NCBI RefSeq assembly: GCF_900105715.1 | Contig: NZ_FNRY01000001.1 | Location: forward strand, 2,728,001 to 2,792,000 | Source: Paramicrobacterium humi | GTDB lineage: Bacteria; Actinomycetota; Actinomycetes; Actinomycetales; Microbacteriaceae | DNA: 64,000 nt | Reading direction: 5' to 3' | In this document: one piece after another, positions 47,152 through 55,958 of the stretch | How positions within the stretch are numbered: position 1 is the first letter of the stretch | Layout of the letters: each line of letters begins with the position of its first letter | The notes under the pieces: model-generated | Databases searched by the model: none | Seen by the model: only the letters and a program-made list of their open reading frames with translations | Told to the model about the DNA's origin: nothing | Position numbers and translations under genes: made by a program

Positions 47152-48183
47152 ATGGCGGCAGGTCGGCGCGGCACACCACGCACGGCGAAGGCCGCCTCTG
47201 CGATTCCGCAGCTTGAGTGGCACGAGGTCAGGCCTTCGCCCGTCGTGCTCGTCTCGGGGCCTCAGGAGCTCTTCGCGGAGCGCGCCATCAAGGGACTGCG
47301 CGATTACCTGCGCGCCGAGGATCCGAGCCTCGAGGTCAGCGACATCGACGCCGGCGCCTACCAGCCGGGGGAGCTGCTCACGGTCGCGAGTCCCTCCCTG
47401 TTCGCGGAGCCTCGGCTCATCCGCGTGTCGAACGTCGAGAAGTGCACGGACGCCTTCCTGGCCGAAGCGCTCGAGTATCTCGCGGAGCCCGCGGAAGCGG
47501 CGTACCTTGTGCTCCGCCATTCCGGCGGCGTCCGCGGCAAGAAGCTGCTCGAGGCGATCCGCTCCGCGAGCGGCAGCGCGATCGAGGTCGTTTGCGCCGA
47601 TCTCAAGAAGGATTCCGAGAAGTACGACTTCGCCAAGGCGGAGTTCCAGCGCTCCGACAAGCGGATCACCCCGGGGGCGCTCCGGCAGCTCGTGTCCGCC
47701 TTCACGGACGATGTCGCCGAGCTTGCGGCGGCCTGCCAACAGCTGATCTCGGATTCCGCCGCCCAGATCACCGAGGAGACGATCGACCGCTACTATGGCG
47801 GTCGCGTAGAGACGACCGCCTTCGCCGTCGCGGACTCGGCGATCGCCGGGCGTCACGGAGAAGCGCTCATGGGACTGCGACATGCGCTCGCCTCCGGCGC
47901 CGACCCGGTGCCGATCGTCGCGGCATTCGCGATGAAGGTGCGCACAATGGCGAAAGTGAGCGGCGCCCACGGACCGTCGGGCCAGATCGCAGGACAGCTC
48001 GGCATGGCGCCGTGGCAAGTCGACCGCGCCAAACGAGACCTCCAGGGCTGGACCGACGAGGGTCTCGGGCGCGCCATTCTCGCCCTCGCGGAGACGGATG
48101 CCGCCGTCAAGGGAGCAGGCCGCGACCCCGTGTTCGCGGTCGAGAAGCTCATCGGCGTCATCGCACGGCGGGGCCGCAGCTAG
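47152..48183 (+). CDS. holA: DNA polymerase III delta subunit
   Basis: 343 residues. VVLVSGPQELFAERAIKGLR begins the domain I fold, where HolA has a degenerate ATPase P-loop, and SLFAEPRLIRVSNVEKC follows. The C-terminal collar region holds FAMKVRTMAKV and MAPWQVDRAKRDLQGW. It opens the sliding clamp as part of the clamp loader. ATG 47152 follows GGAAGGAG by 4 nt. comEC-holA-rpsT(antisense) is a widely shared arrangement; a shared terminator follows. Confidence 0.93.
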   Translation: MAAGRRGTPRTAKAASAIPQLEWHEVRPSPVVLVSGPQELFAERAIKGLRDYLRAEDPSLEVSDIDAGAYQPGELLTVASPSLFAEPRLIRVSNVEKCTDAFLAEALEYLAEPAEAAYLVLRHSGGVRGKKLLEAIRSASGSAIEVVCADLKKDSEKYDFAKAEFQRSDKRITPGALRQLVSAFTDDVAELAAACQQLISDSAAQITEETIDRYYGGRVETTAFAVADSAIAGRHGEALMGLRHALASGADPVPIVAAFAMKVRTMAKVSGAHGPSGQIAGQLGMAPWQVDRAKRDLQGWTDEGLGRAILALAETDAAVKGAGRDPVFAVEKLIGVIARRGRS

Positions 48184-48200
48184 ACCTCCTCAAACGCGAA

Positions 48201-48222
48201 AAACCCCGCCGAAGCGGGGTTT
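48201..48222. terminator. Bidirectional terminator between holA and rpsT
   Basis: AAACCCCGC (48201-48209) and GCGGGGTTT (48214-48222) pair around a CGAA loop. The arms end in A and T runs, so it can serve both converging genes. Confidence 0.9.
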
Positions 48223-48237
48223 CAGCGCACGTTCTGC

Positions 48238-48498
48238 TTAGAGAGCGTTGACCTGCTTCGCGAGACCCGACTTGCGGTTCGCGGCCTGGTTCTTGTGGAT
48301 GACACCCTTGCTCACGGCCTTGTCGAGCTTCTTCGAAGCGACAGCAAGCGCCTTTGTCGCCTTGTCCTTGTCGCCCGCGGCGACGGCCTCGCGCGTGGAG
48401 CGCACGAGCGTCTTGAGCTCGCTCTTCACCGCGCGGTTGCGCTCCTGAGCCTTGAGGTTGGTGCCGATTCGCTTGATCTGCGACTTGATGTTTGCCAC
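48238..48498 (-). CDS. rpsT: 30S ribosomal protein S20
   Basis: 86 residues: [20 protein letters not shown] at the start and [20 protein letters not shown] at the end, both S20 hallmarks. It is a Lys- and Ala-rich helical protein binding 16S rRNA. It is preceded by a leader of about 100 nt; a -10-like GATAGC lies near 48602-48607 on the minus strand. It lies convergent to holA as in most Actinobacteria. Confidence 0.97.
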   Translation of the reverse strand: MANIKSQIKRIGTNLKAQERNRAVKSELKTLVRSTREAVAAGDKDKATKALAVASKKLDKAVSKGVIHKNQAANRKSGLAKQVNAL

Positions 48499-48654
48499 GT
48501 TTTATATGCTTTCGTTTGGTGTGTTCGGTGGTGCCGGTGGGGCGAGAGAGGGCGCTCCCGGCGATTCGTGCGGTTTCCGCCACACGCAAGCCAACACCAC
48601 ATGCTATCAGCAGCTCATCGCTTCGCGTAATCCGAACGGCGCGTCCGGCAGAAC

Positions 48655-48691
48655 GATGCCGCGGCAGCACGAGACGTGCCGCCGCGGCATC
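48655..48691 (-). terminator. Long hairpin after fdhA
   Basis: GATGCCGCGGC and GCCGCGGCATC (48655-48665, 48681-48691) pair perfectly. After one A/C mismatch, GCACG/CGTGC adds five more pairs around an AGA loop. No T-tract follows, which is common for actinobacterial terminators. It lies 22 bp after the fdhA stop. Confidence 0.75.
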
Positions 48692-48713
48692 GGGCCGGTA
48701 TTCTGGCGTCTCG

Positions 48714-49928
48714 TCAGGCGTCGATGTAACCGTTCGGGTTGAGAACGTACTTCACCGACGTGCCTGAGTCGAAGTCCGCGTAGCCCTGCGGCGCATCCTC
48801 GAGGGAAATCGCCTTCGCGTTCACGTTCTTCGCGATCGACACCTTGTCGTGCAGTATCGCGTTCATCAGTCCCCGGTGATAGCGCATGACCGGACACTGC
48901 CCGGTCGTGAACGAGAGCGACTTCGCCCAGCCCGTCCCGAGACTCAGTGACAGGGACCCCTTCTTAGCGGCGTCATCGACAGCACCGGGGTCACCAGTCA
49001 CGTACAGCCCGATGATGCCGAGCTGCCCGCCCGAGCGCTCGATCTCCATGAGCGAGTTCAGCACAGTCGCCGGCGCTTCCCCAGCGTCCGCGCCATGGCC
49101 GCGCGCCTCGAATCCGACGGCATCGACCGCGCAGTCCACGAACGGCTCGCCGACGATCTGCTCGATCTGCTCTGCCGGCCCGCCCTTTGTCAGGTCGACG
49201 GTCTCACAGCCGAAGCTCCGGGCTTGCGCGAGACGCTGCTCGTTCATGTCGCCGACGATGACGACCGAGGCGCCGAGGAGCTGCGCGCCTGTCGCCGCGG
49301 CGAGGCCGACGGGTCCCGCGCCGGCGATATACACGGTCGATCCCGGCTTCACTCCCGCCGAGACGCACCCGTGGAACCCGGTCGGGAAGATGTCCGAGAG
49401 CATCGTGAGGTCCATGATCTTCTCAAGCGCCTGATCGCGGTCTGGGAACTTCAGCAGGTTCCAGTCCGCATACGGCACGAGCACATAGTTGGCCTGGCCG
49501 CCGACCCAGCCGCCCATGTCGACGTAGCCGTAGGCGCTTCCGTAGCCCGACGGGTTGACGTTGAGGCACACACCCGTCTTGCCTTCCTTGCAGTTCCGGC
49601 ATCGCCCGCACGCGATGTTGAACGGCACGGAGACCATGTCGCCCACCTTGATGAACTCGACACCCGGTCCGACTTCGACGACCTCGCCGGTGATCTCGTG
49701 ACCGAGAACGAGATCGACTGGGGCGGTGGTGCGTCCTCGCACCATGTGCTGGTCCGACCCGCAGATATTCGTCGCGACGGTCTTGACTATCGCACCGTGC
49801 GGCACTTTCCGGCCGACGTTGGCCGGATCCACACCGGGTCCGTCCTTCAACTCGAAAGTGGGGTAATCGATGTCGATGACTTCCACGTGCCGCGGACCCT
49901 TGTAGGCAACTGCTCTGTTCCCTGGCAT
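48714..49928 (-). CDS. fdhA: Glutathione-independent formaldehyde dehydrogenase (zinc, NAD)
   Basis: 404 residues, matching the Pseudomonas putida enzyme in length and wording (MPGNRAVAYKGPRHVEVIDI, then TNICGSDQHMVRGRTTAPVD). The catalytic zinc ligands are C56 and H77/E78; the structural zinc cysteines are C107, C110, C113 and C121. NAD binds at GAGPVGLAAATGAQLLGA, and DCAVDAVGFEARGHG is subfamily-specific. It oxidises formaldehyde (or dismutates aldehydes) with tightly bound NAD. ATG 49928 was preferred over ATG 49934 because GGAAGG then lies 7 nt upstream. It stands between rpsT and lepA, an unusual insertion in that conserved block. Confidence 0.93.
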   Translation of the reverse strand: MPGNRAVAYKGPRHVEVIDIDYPTFELKDGPGVDPANVGRKVPHGAIVKTVATNICGSDQHMVRGRTTAPVDLVLGHEITGEVVEVGPGVEFIKVGDMVSVPFNIACGRCRNCKEGKTGVCLNVNPSGYGSAYGYVDMGGWVGGQANYVLVPYADWNLLKFPDRDQALEKIMDLTMLSDIFPTGFHGCVSAGVKPGSTVYIAGAGPVGLAAATGAQLLGASVVIVGDMNEQRLAQARSFGCETVDLTKGGPAEQIEQIVGEPFVDCAVDAVGFEARGHGADAGEAPATVLNSLMEIERSGGQLGIIGLYVTGDPGAVDDAAKKGSLSLSLGTGWAKSLSFTTGQCPVMRYHRGLMNAILHDKVSIAKNVNAKAISLEDAPQGYADFDSGTSVKYVLNPNGYIDA

Positions 49929-49959
49929 TCTCATACCTTCCCTTGGCAATGATTCTTCC

Positions 49960-50004
49960 CAGACAAGTAACGTCTGTATAACGCACCATACGGTGCTCAC
50001 GTCT
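49960..50004. promoter_or_regulatory. Dyads upstream of fdhA
   Basis: Two inverted repeats flank a minus-strand -10 candidate TTATAC (49981-49976): CAGAC-AAGTAAC-GTCTG (49960-49976) and GCACC-ATAC-GGTGC (49983-49996). ACGTCT is repeated at 49970 and 49999. They look like regulator sites for an aldehyde-responsive promoter; the regulator is unknown. Confidence 0.45.
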
Positions 50005-50080
50005 TAAAGGGAATGATCCTTACGATTCGTGGTATAGGCGTCGACTGAATCCCCGCTGCGTGACCTCGAGTTCGAGCGCC

Positions 50081-50086
50081 TACAGT
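50081..50086 (+). promoter_or_regulatory. -10 box of the leaderless amidohydrolase transcript
   Basis: TACAGT is followed by exactly 6 nt and the GTG at 50093. Confidence 0.55.
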
Positions 50087-50092
50087 GGAATC

Positions 50093-51316
50093 GTGACTGA
50101 CACCCGCAAAACCTTCGCGCTCACGGGAGCCCGCGTGCTTCCCATCGCCGCCGCTCCGATCGAAGACGGCACAGTTCTGATCGTGGACGGCCGCATCCAG
50201 GCCGTCGGCGACACCGTCGATATCCCTGCCGACGCGCACGTCATCGACGTCTCGGGGAAGTGGGTGCTTCCCGGTTTCGTCGAATCACACGGCCATGTCG
50301 GCATCCACGAGGAGGCCGGAGGCTGGGCGGGCGACGACACGAACGAGATGACCAATCCCAACATGGCCGCCGTGCGGGCGATAGACGCGATCAACATCGA
50401 CGATGAGGGGTTCCGTGACGCTCTCGCGGGCGGTGTCACGTCCATCGTCGTCAAGCCGGGTTCCGGAAATCCGATCGGCGGACAGACCGTCGCCATCAAG
50501 GCCTGGGGCGGACGGACCATTGACGAGCAGGTCATCACCGACGCGGTGAGCGTCAAGTCCGCGCTCGGTGAGAACCCCAAGCGCATCTACGGCGACAAGA
50601 AGCAGACCCCGAGCACGCGGCTCGGCGTGGCGAAGGTAATCCGCGAGGCGTTCGTCGAAGCGCAGAACTACGTCGCCGCGCGCGATGCCGCCGCCGAGGC
50701 CGGCACGCCGTTCGCTCGCGACCTGACCAAGGAGACTCTCGCCCGCGTGCTGTCCGGCGAGCTCGCGTGGGATCAGCACACGCACCGGCACGACGACATC
50801 GCAACGGCACTCCGGCTCGCCGACGAATTCGGCTACCGCCTCGTCGTGAACCACGGCACGGAAGCGCACAAGATCGCCGACGTCCTCGCCGAACGCGACA
50901 TCCCGGTCATCTTCGGGCCGATGTTCACGTCCCGCTCGAAGGTCGAGCTGCGGGACCGAGCCATCGGCAACCTCGCCCGCCTGGTCGCCGCAGGCGTCCG
51001 CGTGGCGATCACCACCGACCACCCCGTCGTTCCGATCAACTTCCTCGTGCACCAGGCCTCACTCGCCGTCAAGGAAGGACTCGACCCGACTGCCGCCCTC
51101 GAAGCGCTCACGGTGAACCCGGCCTCTTTCCTCGGTCTTGACGATCGAGTGGGCTCGCTCGCACCGGGACTCGACGCGGACCTCGTCGTGTGGTCGGGCG
51201 ACCCGCTCGACGTGAACAGCCGCGCCGAGCGCGTGTTCATCGACGGTCGCGAGGTCTACCGATTCGAGGACGGGCACGGCATCGTCGTCGAACGCTCGGA
51301 GCGATTCGCCGACTAG
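50093..51316 (+). CDS. Amidohydrolase family protein (imidazolonepropionase-like)
   Basis: 407 residues. The N-terminal and C-terminal parts form the small beta-sandwich (FALTGARVLPI; GLDADLVVWSGDPLD). The TIM barrel contains the metal-binding HxH in VESHGHVGIHEE near residue 63. Later ligand candidates are in DQHTHRHDD and VVNHGTEAH, and the catalytic Asp is in AITTDHPV. The HGHVG wording and the ASLAVKEGLDPTAALEALTV helix match uncharacterised imidazolonepropionase-like amidohydrolases; the substrate is unknown. The GTG at 50093 was chosen because the preceding -10 box gives a leaderless start; the frame remains open to 50060. Confidence 0.87.
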   Translation: MTDTRKTFALTGARVLPIAAAPIEDGTVLIVDGRIQAVGDTVDIPADAHVIDVSGKWVLPGFVESHGHVGIHEEAGGWAGDDTNEMTNPNMAAVRAIDAINIDDEGFRDALAGGVTSIVVKPGSGNPIGGQTVAIKAWGGRTIDEQVITDAVSVKSALGENPKRIYGDKKQTPSTRLGVAKVIREAFVEAQNYVAARDAAAEAGTPFARDLTKETLARVLSGELAWDQHTHRHDDIATALRLADEFGYRLVVNHGTEAHKIADVLAERDIPVIFGPMFTSRSKVELRDRAIGNLARLVAAGVRVAITTDHPVVPINFLVHQASLAVKEGLDPTAALEALTVNPASFLGLDDRVGSLAPGLDADLVVWSGDPLDVNSRAERVFIDGREVYRFEDGHGIVVERSERFAD

Positions 51317-51403
51317 CGACAGGCCCGGATGCCGGGTGCTGAAGGCGCCGCGTCCCATGGGAGAATGGACTCTTCCCCTTTGTCGAGCACAGTGAGGACA
51401 GCG

Positions 51404-53257
51404 TTGAGCCCCCGAGCAGTCACGGCCCTTGAGCCCGCCTCCACCGACCCGGCGTTCATCCGCAACTTCTGCATCATCGCCCACATCGACCACGGCAAGT
51501 CGACGCTCGCCGACCGCATGCTGCAGGTGACGGGCGTCGTCGCCGACCGCGACATGCGCGCTCAGTATCTCGACCGCATGGACATCGAGCGCGAGCGCGG
51601 CATCACGATCAAGAGCCAGGCGGTGCGGATGCCGTGGCAGAAGGACGGCAACACCTTCGCGCTCAACATGATCGACACTCCGGGCCACGTCGACTTCACC
51701 TACGAGGTGTCGCGCTCCCTTGCCGCGTGCGAAGGAGCGATCCTGCTCGTGGATGCGGCACAGGGCATCGAGGCGCAGACGCTCGCGAACCTGTACCTCG
51801 CGCTTGAGAACGACCTTGAGATCATCCCCGTGCTCAACAAGATCGACCTTCCCGCCGCTGATCCGCAGAAGTATGCCACCGAGCTCGCGAATCTCATCGG
51901 GGGATCGCCCGACGACGTTCTGCGGGTCTCCGGCAAGACCGGCATGGGTGTCGAGGACCTCCTCGACCGGGTCGTGGAGCGCGTGCCGAATCCTGTCGGT
52001 GATCCGGAGGCTCCCGCGCGCGGCATGATCTTCGACTCCGTGTATGACAGCTATCGCGGCGTCGTCACGTACGTCCGCATGGTCGACGGCGCACTCGCGC
52101 CCCGTGAGCGTATCCAGATGATGTCGACGGGCGCCGTCCACGAGCTGCTCGAGATCGGCGTGTCGTCGCCGGAGCCGGTGCCGAGCAAGGGCCTCGGAGT
52201 CGGTGAGGTCGGCTACCTCATCACCGGTGTGAAGGACGTCAGGCAGTCGAAGGTCGGCGACACGGTCACGACGGCGCGCAAGGCGGCCGAGGAGCCACTT
52301 CCGGGCTACACGGACCCCAAGCCCATGGTGTTCTCGGGTCTCTATCCGATCGACGGCGCCGACTATCCGGATCTGCGCGACGCCCTCGACAAGCTCAAAC
52401 TGTCGGATGCCGCTCTCAACTACGAGCCGGAGACCTCCGTCGCCCTCGGTTTCGGTTTCCGCTGCGGCTTCCTCGGCCTGCTGCACCTGGAGATCGTCAC
52501 GGAGCGCTTGCAGCGCGAGTTCGGTCTCGACCTGATCGCGACGGCGCCCAGCGTGACGTACCACGTGACGACGGAGGACAAGAAGGTCACGACGGTGACG
52601 AACCCGAGCGAGTTCCCGAGCGGAAAGATCCAGTCGGTCTCGGAGCCCATGGTGAAGGTCGGCATCCTCGCCCCGAAGGACTACGTCGGCACGATCATGG
52701 AGCTGTGCCAGAGTCGCCGAGGAAGCCTGCTCGGGATGGAGTACCTCGGCGAAGAGCGCGTGGAGCTGCGTTACACCATGCCCCTCGGTGAGATCGTCTT
52801 CGACTTCTTCGACCACTTGAAGAGCCGCACGCAAGGCTACGCCTCGCTCGACTATGAACCGAGTGGTGAGCAGGACGCCGATCTGGTGAAGGTGGACATC
52901 CTCCTCCAGGGCGAGCAGGTCGACGCGTTCAGCGCGATCGTGCACCGCGACAAGGCCTACGCGTACGGCGTCATGATGACCGAACGGCTGAAGGCTCTCA
53001 TCCCGCGACAGCAGTTCGAAGTGCCTGTGCAGGCGGCCATCGGGTCACGTATCATCGCTCGTGAGTCGATTCGCGCCATGCGCAAGGACGTTCTCGCCAA
53101 GTGCTACGGCGGTGACATCAGCCGCAAGCGCAAGCTCCTCGAGAAGCAGAAGGAGGGCAAGAAGCGCATGAAGATGGTCGGACGCGTCGAAGTGCCCCAG
53201 GAGGCGTTCATCGCCGCCCTGAGCGGTGATACCGAGACGAAGAAGGACAAGAAGTAG
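51404..53257 (+). CDS. lepA: Elongation factor 4
   Basis: About 617 residues. The G1 motif [15 protein letters not shown] and GITIKSQAV (switch I) are followed by [26 protein letters not shown], then the LepA-specific C-terminal domain ([20 protein letters not shown]). The factor back-translocates or remodels stalled ribosomes. The start is uncertain: TTG 51404, with GAGG about 7 nt upstream, gives the [15 protein letters not shown] start seen in relatives. GTG 51392 and ATG 51365 are in-frame alternatives. It begins the lepA-DUF1990-hemW run. Confidence 0.95.
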   Translation: MSPRAVTALEPASTDPAFIRNFCIIAHIDHGKSTLADRMLQVTGVVADRDMRAQYLDRMDIERERGITIKSQAVRMPWQKDGNTFALNMIDTPGHVDFTYEVSRSLAACEGAILLVDAAQGIEAQTLANLYLALENDLEIIPVLNKIDLPAADPQKYATELANLIGGSPDDVLRVSGKTGMGVEDLLDRVVERVPNPVGDPEAPARGMIFDSVYDSYRGVVTYVRMVDGALAPRERIQMMSTGAVHELLEIGVSSPEPVPSKGLGVGEVGYLITGVKDVRQSKVGDTVTTARKAAEEPLPGYTDPKPMVFSGLYPIDGADYPDLRDALDKLKLSDAALNYEPETSVALGFGFRCGFLGLLHLEIVTERLQREFGLDLIATAPSVTYHVTTEDKKVTTVTNPSEFPSGKIQSVSEPMVKVGILAPKDYVGTIMELCQSRRGSLLGMEYLGEERVELRYTMPLGEIVFDFFDHLKSRTQGYASLDYEPSGEQDADLVKVDILLQGEQVDAFSAIVHRDKAYAYGVMMTERLKALIPRQQFEVPVQAAIGSRIIARESIRAMRKDVLAKCYGGDISRKRKLLEKQKEGKKRMKMVGRVEVPQEAFIAALSGDTETKKDKK

Positions 53258-53263
53258 AGGCCC

Positions 53264-53920
53264 ATGCGCCGGTCCAATTTCGAAGACCAGCCCACTGACT
53301 ACGCGGCCGTCGGCGCCACGCAGGCGCCCGACCTGCTGCAGTACCCGCCGCACGGCTTCAAGCCGTACGAGGACTCGATAAAGATCGGCAGCGGCGAGGA
53401 GCGGTTCCACGCGGCATCCGCCTCGCTGCTGTCGTGGCAGGTCCAGCGACTCGCCGGCTTCGAAGTCACGGCGATCGAACGCGGCTCCGGCGACCAGTAC
53501 AAGGGCGTCAAGTTCGCGGAGGACGGGACGCCGATCGCCCGAGCCGCCGACCACGCCGAAGAGCGCTTCGCCGCCGACGGCACGCCGTTCGTGACGTCGG
53601 GCACGTCGGCGCACTTGTCGGGGCGCGTCGGCCCGTACCGTGTGCGCGGCCGCGTGCGCGTCGTCTACGTGGACGAAGACCCGCGCCGCGTCGCCTTCGC
53701 GTTCGGCACGGTGAGCGGCCACGTCATCAGCGGGGAGGAGTCGTTCGCGATCGAGCACCGCAGCGACGACAGCGTCTGGTTCACCGTGCGGGCGTTCGTG
53801 CGTCCCACCGGCTGGTTCTACAAGCTGCTGCCTTTCCTGCTGCTGCGCCGACGCCGGCGCCTCTCCACCCAGTATTTGCGCGCCCTGTCACCGGCGTGGG
53901 CGCGAGACGTGCGCGACTGA
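53264..53920 (+). CDS. DUF1990 family protein
   Basis: 218 residues. It contains the DUF1990 features HAASASLLSWQVQRLAGFEV, RVRVVYVDEDPRRVAFAFGT and GHVISGEESFAIEH, and a hydrophobic tail FVRPTGWFYKLLPFLLL. It is a beta-rich protein of unknown function. It starts 6 nt after lepA and ends 2 nt before hemW, so it is translated with them. Its position in the lepA-hemW operon is common in Microbacteriaceae-type genomes. Confidence 0.82.
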   Translation: MRRSNFEDQPTDYAAVGATQAPDLLQYPPHGFKPYEDSIKIGSGEERFHAASASLLSWQVQRLAGFEVTAIERGSGDQYKGVKFAEDGTPIARAADHAEERFAADGTPFVTSGTSAHLSGRVGPYRVRGRVRVVYVDEDPRRVAFAFGTVSGHVISGEESFAIEHRSDDSVWFTVRAFVRPTGWFYKLLPFLLLRRRRRLSTQYLRALSPAWARDVRD

Positions 53921-53922
53921 CC

Positions 53923-55149
53923 GTGCCCTCCGCCCTTCCCCTCGCAGATCCTGCACCCGCCGACGGCCTGCTCCCCGAGAGCGCCGCCGAGGGGGCGACC
54001 GAGCGCGACTTCGGAGCGTACGTTCACGTTCCGTTCTGCCGGGTGCGCTGCGGATACTGCGACTTCAACACCTATACGGCGACCGAACTGCGCGGTGTGC
54101 GGCAGGTCGACTACGCGGATGAGGCTGCCGAGGAGATGCGTGCCGCGCGCACCGTGCTCGAGCGCTCCGGGCTTCCCGCTCGCGAGCTCTCGACCGTGTT
54201 CTTCGGGGGCGGAACACCGACCTTGCTTCCTGCCGACGATCTGGTCCGCATGCTCGACGTTCTGCGCGACTCCTTCGGCCTCGTCGACGGCGCGGAAGTC
54301 ACAACGGAGGCGAATCCGGACAGCGTCGATGCGGAGTACCTGCAGCGCCTCGCCGACGGCGGGTTCACGCGGGTGTCCTTCGGCATGCAGTCGGCGGTGC
54401 CGCACGTGCTCGCGGTGCTCGAGCGCACGCACGATCCGGAGCGGATCCCGCTCGTTGTCGATGCGGCACGCGATGCGGGACTGCAAGTGAGCCTCGACCT
54501 CATTTACGGCACGCCGGGGGAGAGCCTCGACGATTGGAAGCGATCTGTCGAGCACGCTCTCGCGCAGCATCCCGACCATCTCTCCGCCTACGCGCTCATC
54601 GTCGAAGACGGCACGAAACTCGCCCGCCAGATCCGCAAGGGCCAGGTGCCGGAGCCCGATGACGATCTCGAGGCCGAGATGTACGAGTGGGCGGATGCCG
54701 CCCTCGCCGGCGCCGGCTACTCGTGGTACGAACTGAGCAACTGGGCACGCGACTCGGAGCACCGTTCCCGGCACAACCTCTCGTATTGGACAGGGCAGGA
54801 CTGGTGGGGGTTCGGCCCCGGCGCCCACAGCCACATCGGCGGTGTGCGCTGGTGGAACGTCAAGCATCCGGCGGCGTACGCGGGAAAGCTCGCTCAACGC
54901 GTCTCGCCGGCGGCGGGACGCGAGACGCTCGACCACGACGTGCGCCTCACGGAACGGATCCTGCTCGAGTCCCGGCTGGCCGACCGAATGCCGCTGGAGA
55001 TCCTGCCCGCTCAGGCGCGCACGCGCGTCGCCGAACTCATCGCCGAGGGACTCGTCGACGCCGAAGCCGCCCTCCGCGGCCGGCGGCTGGTGCTGACCGT
55101 GCGGGGGCGGCTTCTGGCCGACGCCGTCGTGCGGCGACTGACCGACTGA
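53923..55149 (+). CDS. hemW: Radical SAM heme chaperone/coproporphyrinogen-type protein HemW
   Basis: 408 residues. The radical SAM cluster is CRVRCGYCDFN (CxxxCxxC near residues 39-46). FFGGGTPTLLPADD binds SAM, and EVTTEANPDS and SFGMQSAVPHVLAVLERTHD follow. The C-terminal domain has a HemN-like end. HemW binds heme and delivers it to proteins such as respiratory enzymes; it is often misnamed HemN. Start GTG 53923; the frame upstream only shadows DUF1990. The stop lies 3 nt from the convergent DUF4870 stop, with no terminator. Confidence 0.92.
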   Translation: MPSALPLADPAPADGLLPESAAEGATERDFGAYVHVPFCRVRCGYCDFNTYTATELRGVRQVDYADEAAEEMRAARTVLERSGLPARELSTVFFGGGTPTLLPADDLVRMLDVLRDSFGLVDGAEVTTEANPDSVDAEYLQRLADGGFTRVSFGMQSAVPHVLAVLERTHDPERIPLVVDAARDAGLQVSLDLIYGTPGESLDDWKRSVEHALAQHPDHLSAYALIVEDGTKLARQIRKGQVPEPDDDLEAEMYEWADAALAGAGYSWYELSNWARDSEHRSRHNLSYWTGQDWWGFGPGAHSHIGGVRWWNVKHPAAYAGKLAQRVSPAAGRETLDHDVRLTERILLESRLADRMPLEILPAQARTRVAELIAEGLVDAEAALRGRRLVLTVRGRLLADAVVRRLTD

Positions 55150-55152
55150 GCG

Positions 55153-55779
55153 CTACTTGATGAAGCGGAAGTTGACCGGGTACCGGTAGGGCTGTCCGCT
55201 GTTCACCTTGACGCCGCCGATGATCGAGAACACGAGGTTCGCGAGGTACGGCAGCCAGCCGAGGAACGACAGAAGGGAGGCGACGCCGAATCCGCCGGCG
55301 CCGAACACCACGACAGCCGTGAGCACGCTCAGCACGATCGACCAGATGATGCTGATGATGATCCAGGTGATCTGCCAGTTCAGCGCTTCCTTCGACTCCT
55401 GACGCACGAACGGGCCGCGGTCCTTGAAGATGAGGAAGATGATGAGGGAGGGGATGAAGCTCAGCACTCCGCCGAAATGGGACCACATCGCCCACATCTT
55501 GTCTTCCTGCGGGCTCAGCGGCTGCGCGCCCGGGTGCTGCCCGTACTGAGGCTGCTGCCCGTACTGGGGCGGCTGCCCGTACTGGGGCGGCTGCTGGCCG
55601 TACTGCTGCTGGCCGTACTGCTGCTGGCCGTATGGCGGCGGCTGCTGACCGTAGGGCTGTTGGGGCGGCTGCTGACCGTAGGGCGGCTGAGGTGGCTGCT
55701 GCCCATGCAGCGGCTGGCCCTGCGGAGGCTGCTGGGGCTGGTTCGGATCAGCCGGAGGGGTCGTGTTCGGATCGCTCAT
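55153..55779 (-). CDS. DUF4870 membrane protein with Pro/Gln/Tyr-rich N-terminus
   Basis: 208 residues. The first about 100 are low-complexity with repeated PYGQQ/QYGQQ units. The remainder has three helices around WAMWSHFGGVLSFIPSLIIF, DRGPFVRQESKEALNWQITW and LGWLPYLANLVFSIIGGVKV, which is the DUF4870 (Tic20-like) fold. It is a membrane protein of unknown function. The ATG at 55779 is preceded by AAAGG. It is divergent from hrcA and convergent with hemW. Confidence 0.85.
   Translation of the reverse strand: MSDPNTTPPADPNQPQQPPQGQPLHGQQPPQPPYGQQPPQQPYGQQPPPYGQQQYGQQQYGQQPPQYGQPPQYGQQPQYGQHPGAQPLSPQEDKMWAMWSHFGGVLSFIPSLIIFLIFKDRGPFVRQESKEALNWQITWIIISIIWSIVLSVLTAVVVFGAGGFGVASLLSFLGWLPYLANLVFSIIGGVKVNSGQPYRYPVNFRFIK
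55543..55700. repeat. Degenerate GGCTGCTG/CCGTACTG repeats in the DUF4870 gene
   Basis: Multiple copies of a 15-24 bp unit (for example CCGTACTGGGGCGGCTG and GGCCGTACTGCTGCT) encode the PYGQQ repeats. Variable copy number between strains is likely. Confidence 0.75.
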
Positions 55780-55917
55780 GGTTGCGCCTTTCGCTCGGTG
55801 CCGTCGGATGCCGTTCCCCAGCGCGGAACGGCGCATGCCCTTGGCGGACCTGCAGCAAACTTAGCGGGGTTCGAGCCTCGCCTGCAATTACCTCAGCACA
55901 GGTATTCACGACTACTA

Positions 55918-55944
55918 TTGGCACTCGAGGGAAGTGAGTGCCAG
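55918..55944. promoter_or_regulatory. CIRCE element controlling hrcA
   Basis: TTGGCACTC-N9-GAGTGCCAG, the classical CIRCE dyad (consensus TTAGCACTC-N9-GAGTGCTAA). It sits 15 bp before the hrcA ATG and directly after a -10 candidate TACTAT (55913-55918), so HrcA autoregulates its own operon. Confidence 0.93.
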
Positions 55945-55958
55945 TCAAGGAGGGCGAG

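Noticed and set aside
55543-55700. CRISPR-like repeats
   Set aside because: The repeats are in-frame coding repeats (PYGQQ) of degenerate length with no spacers.
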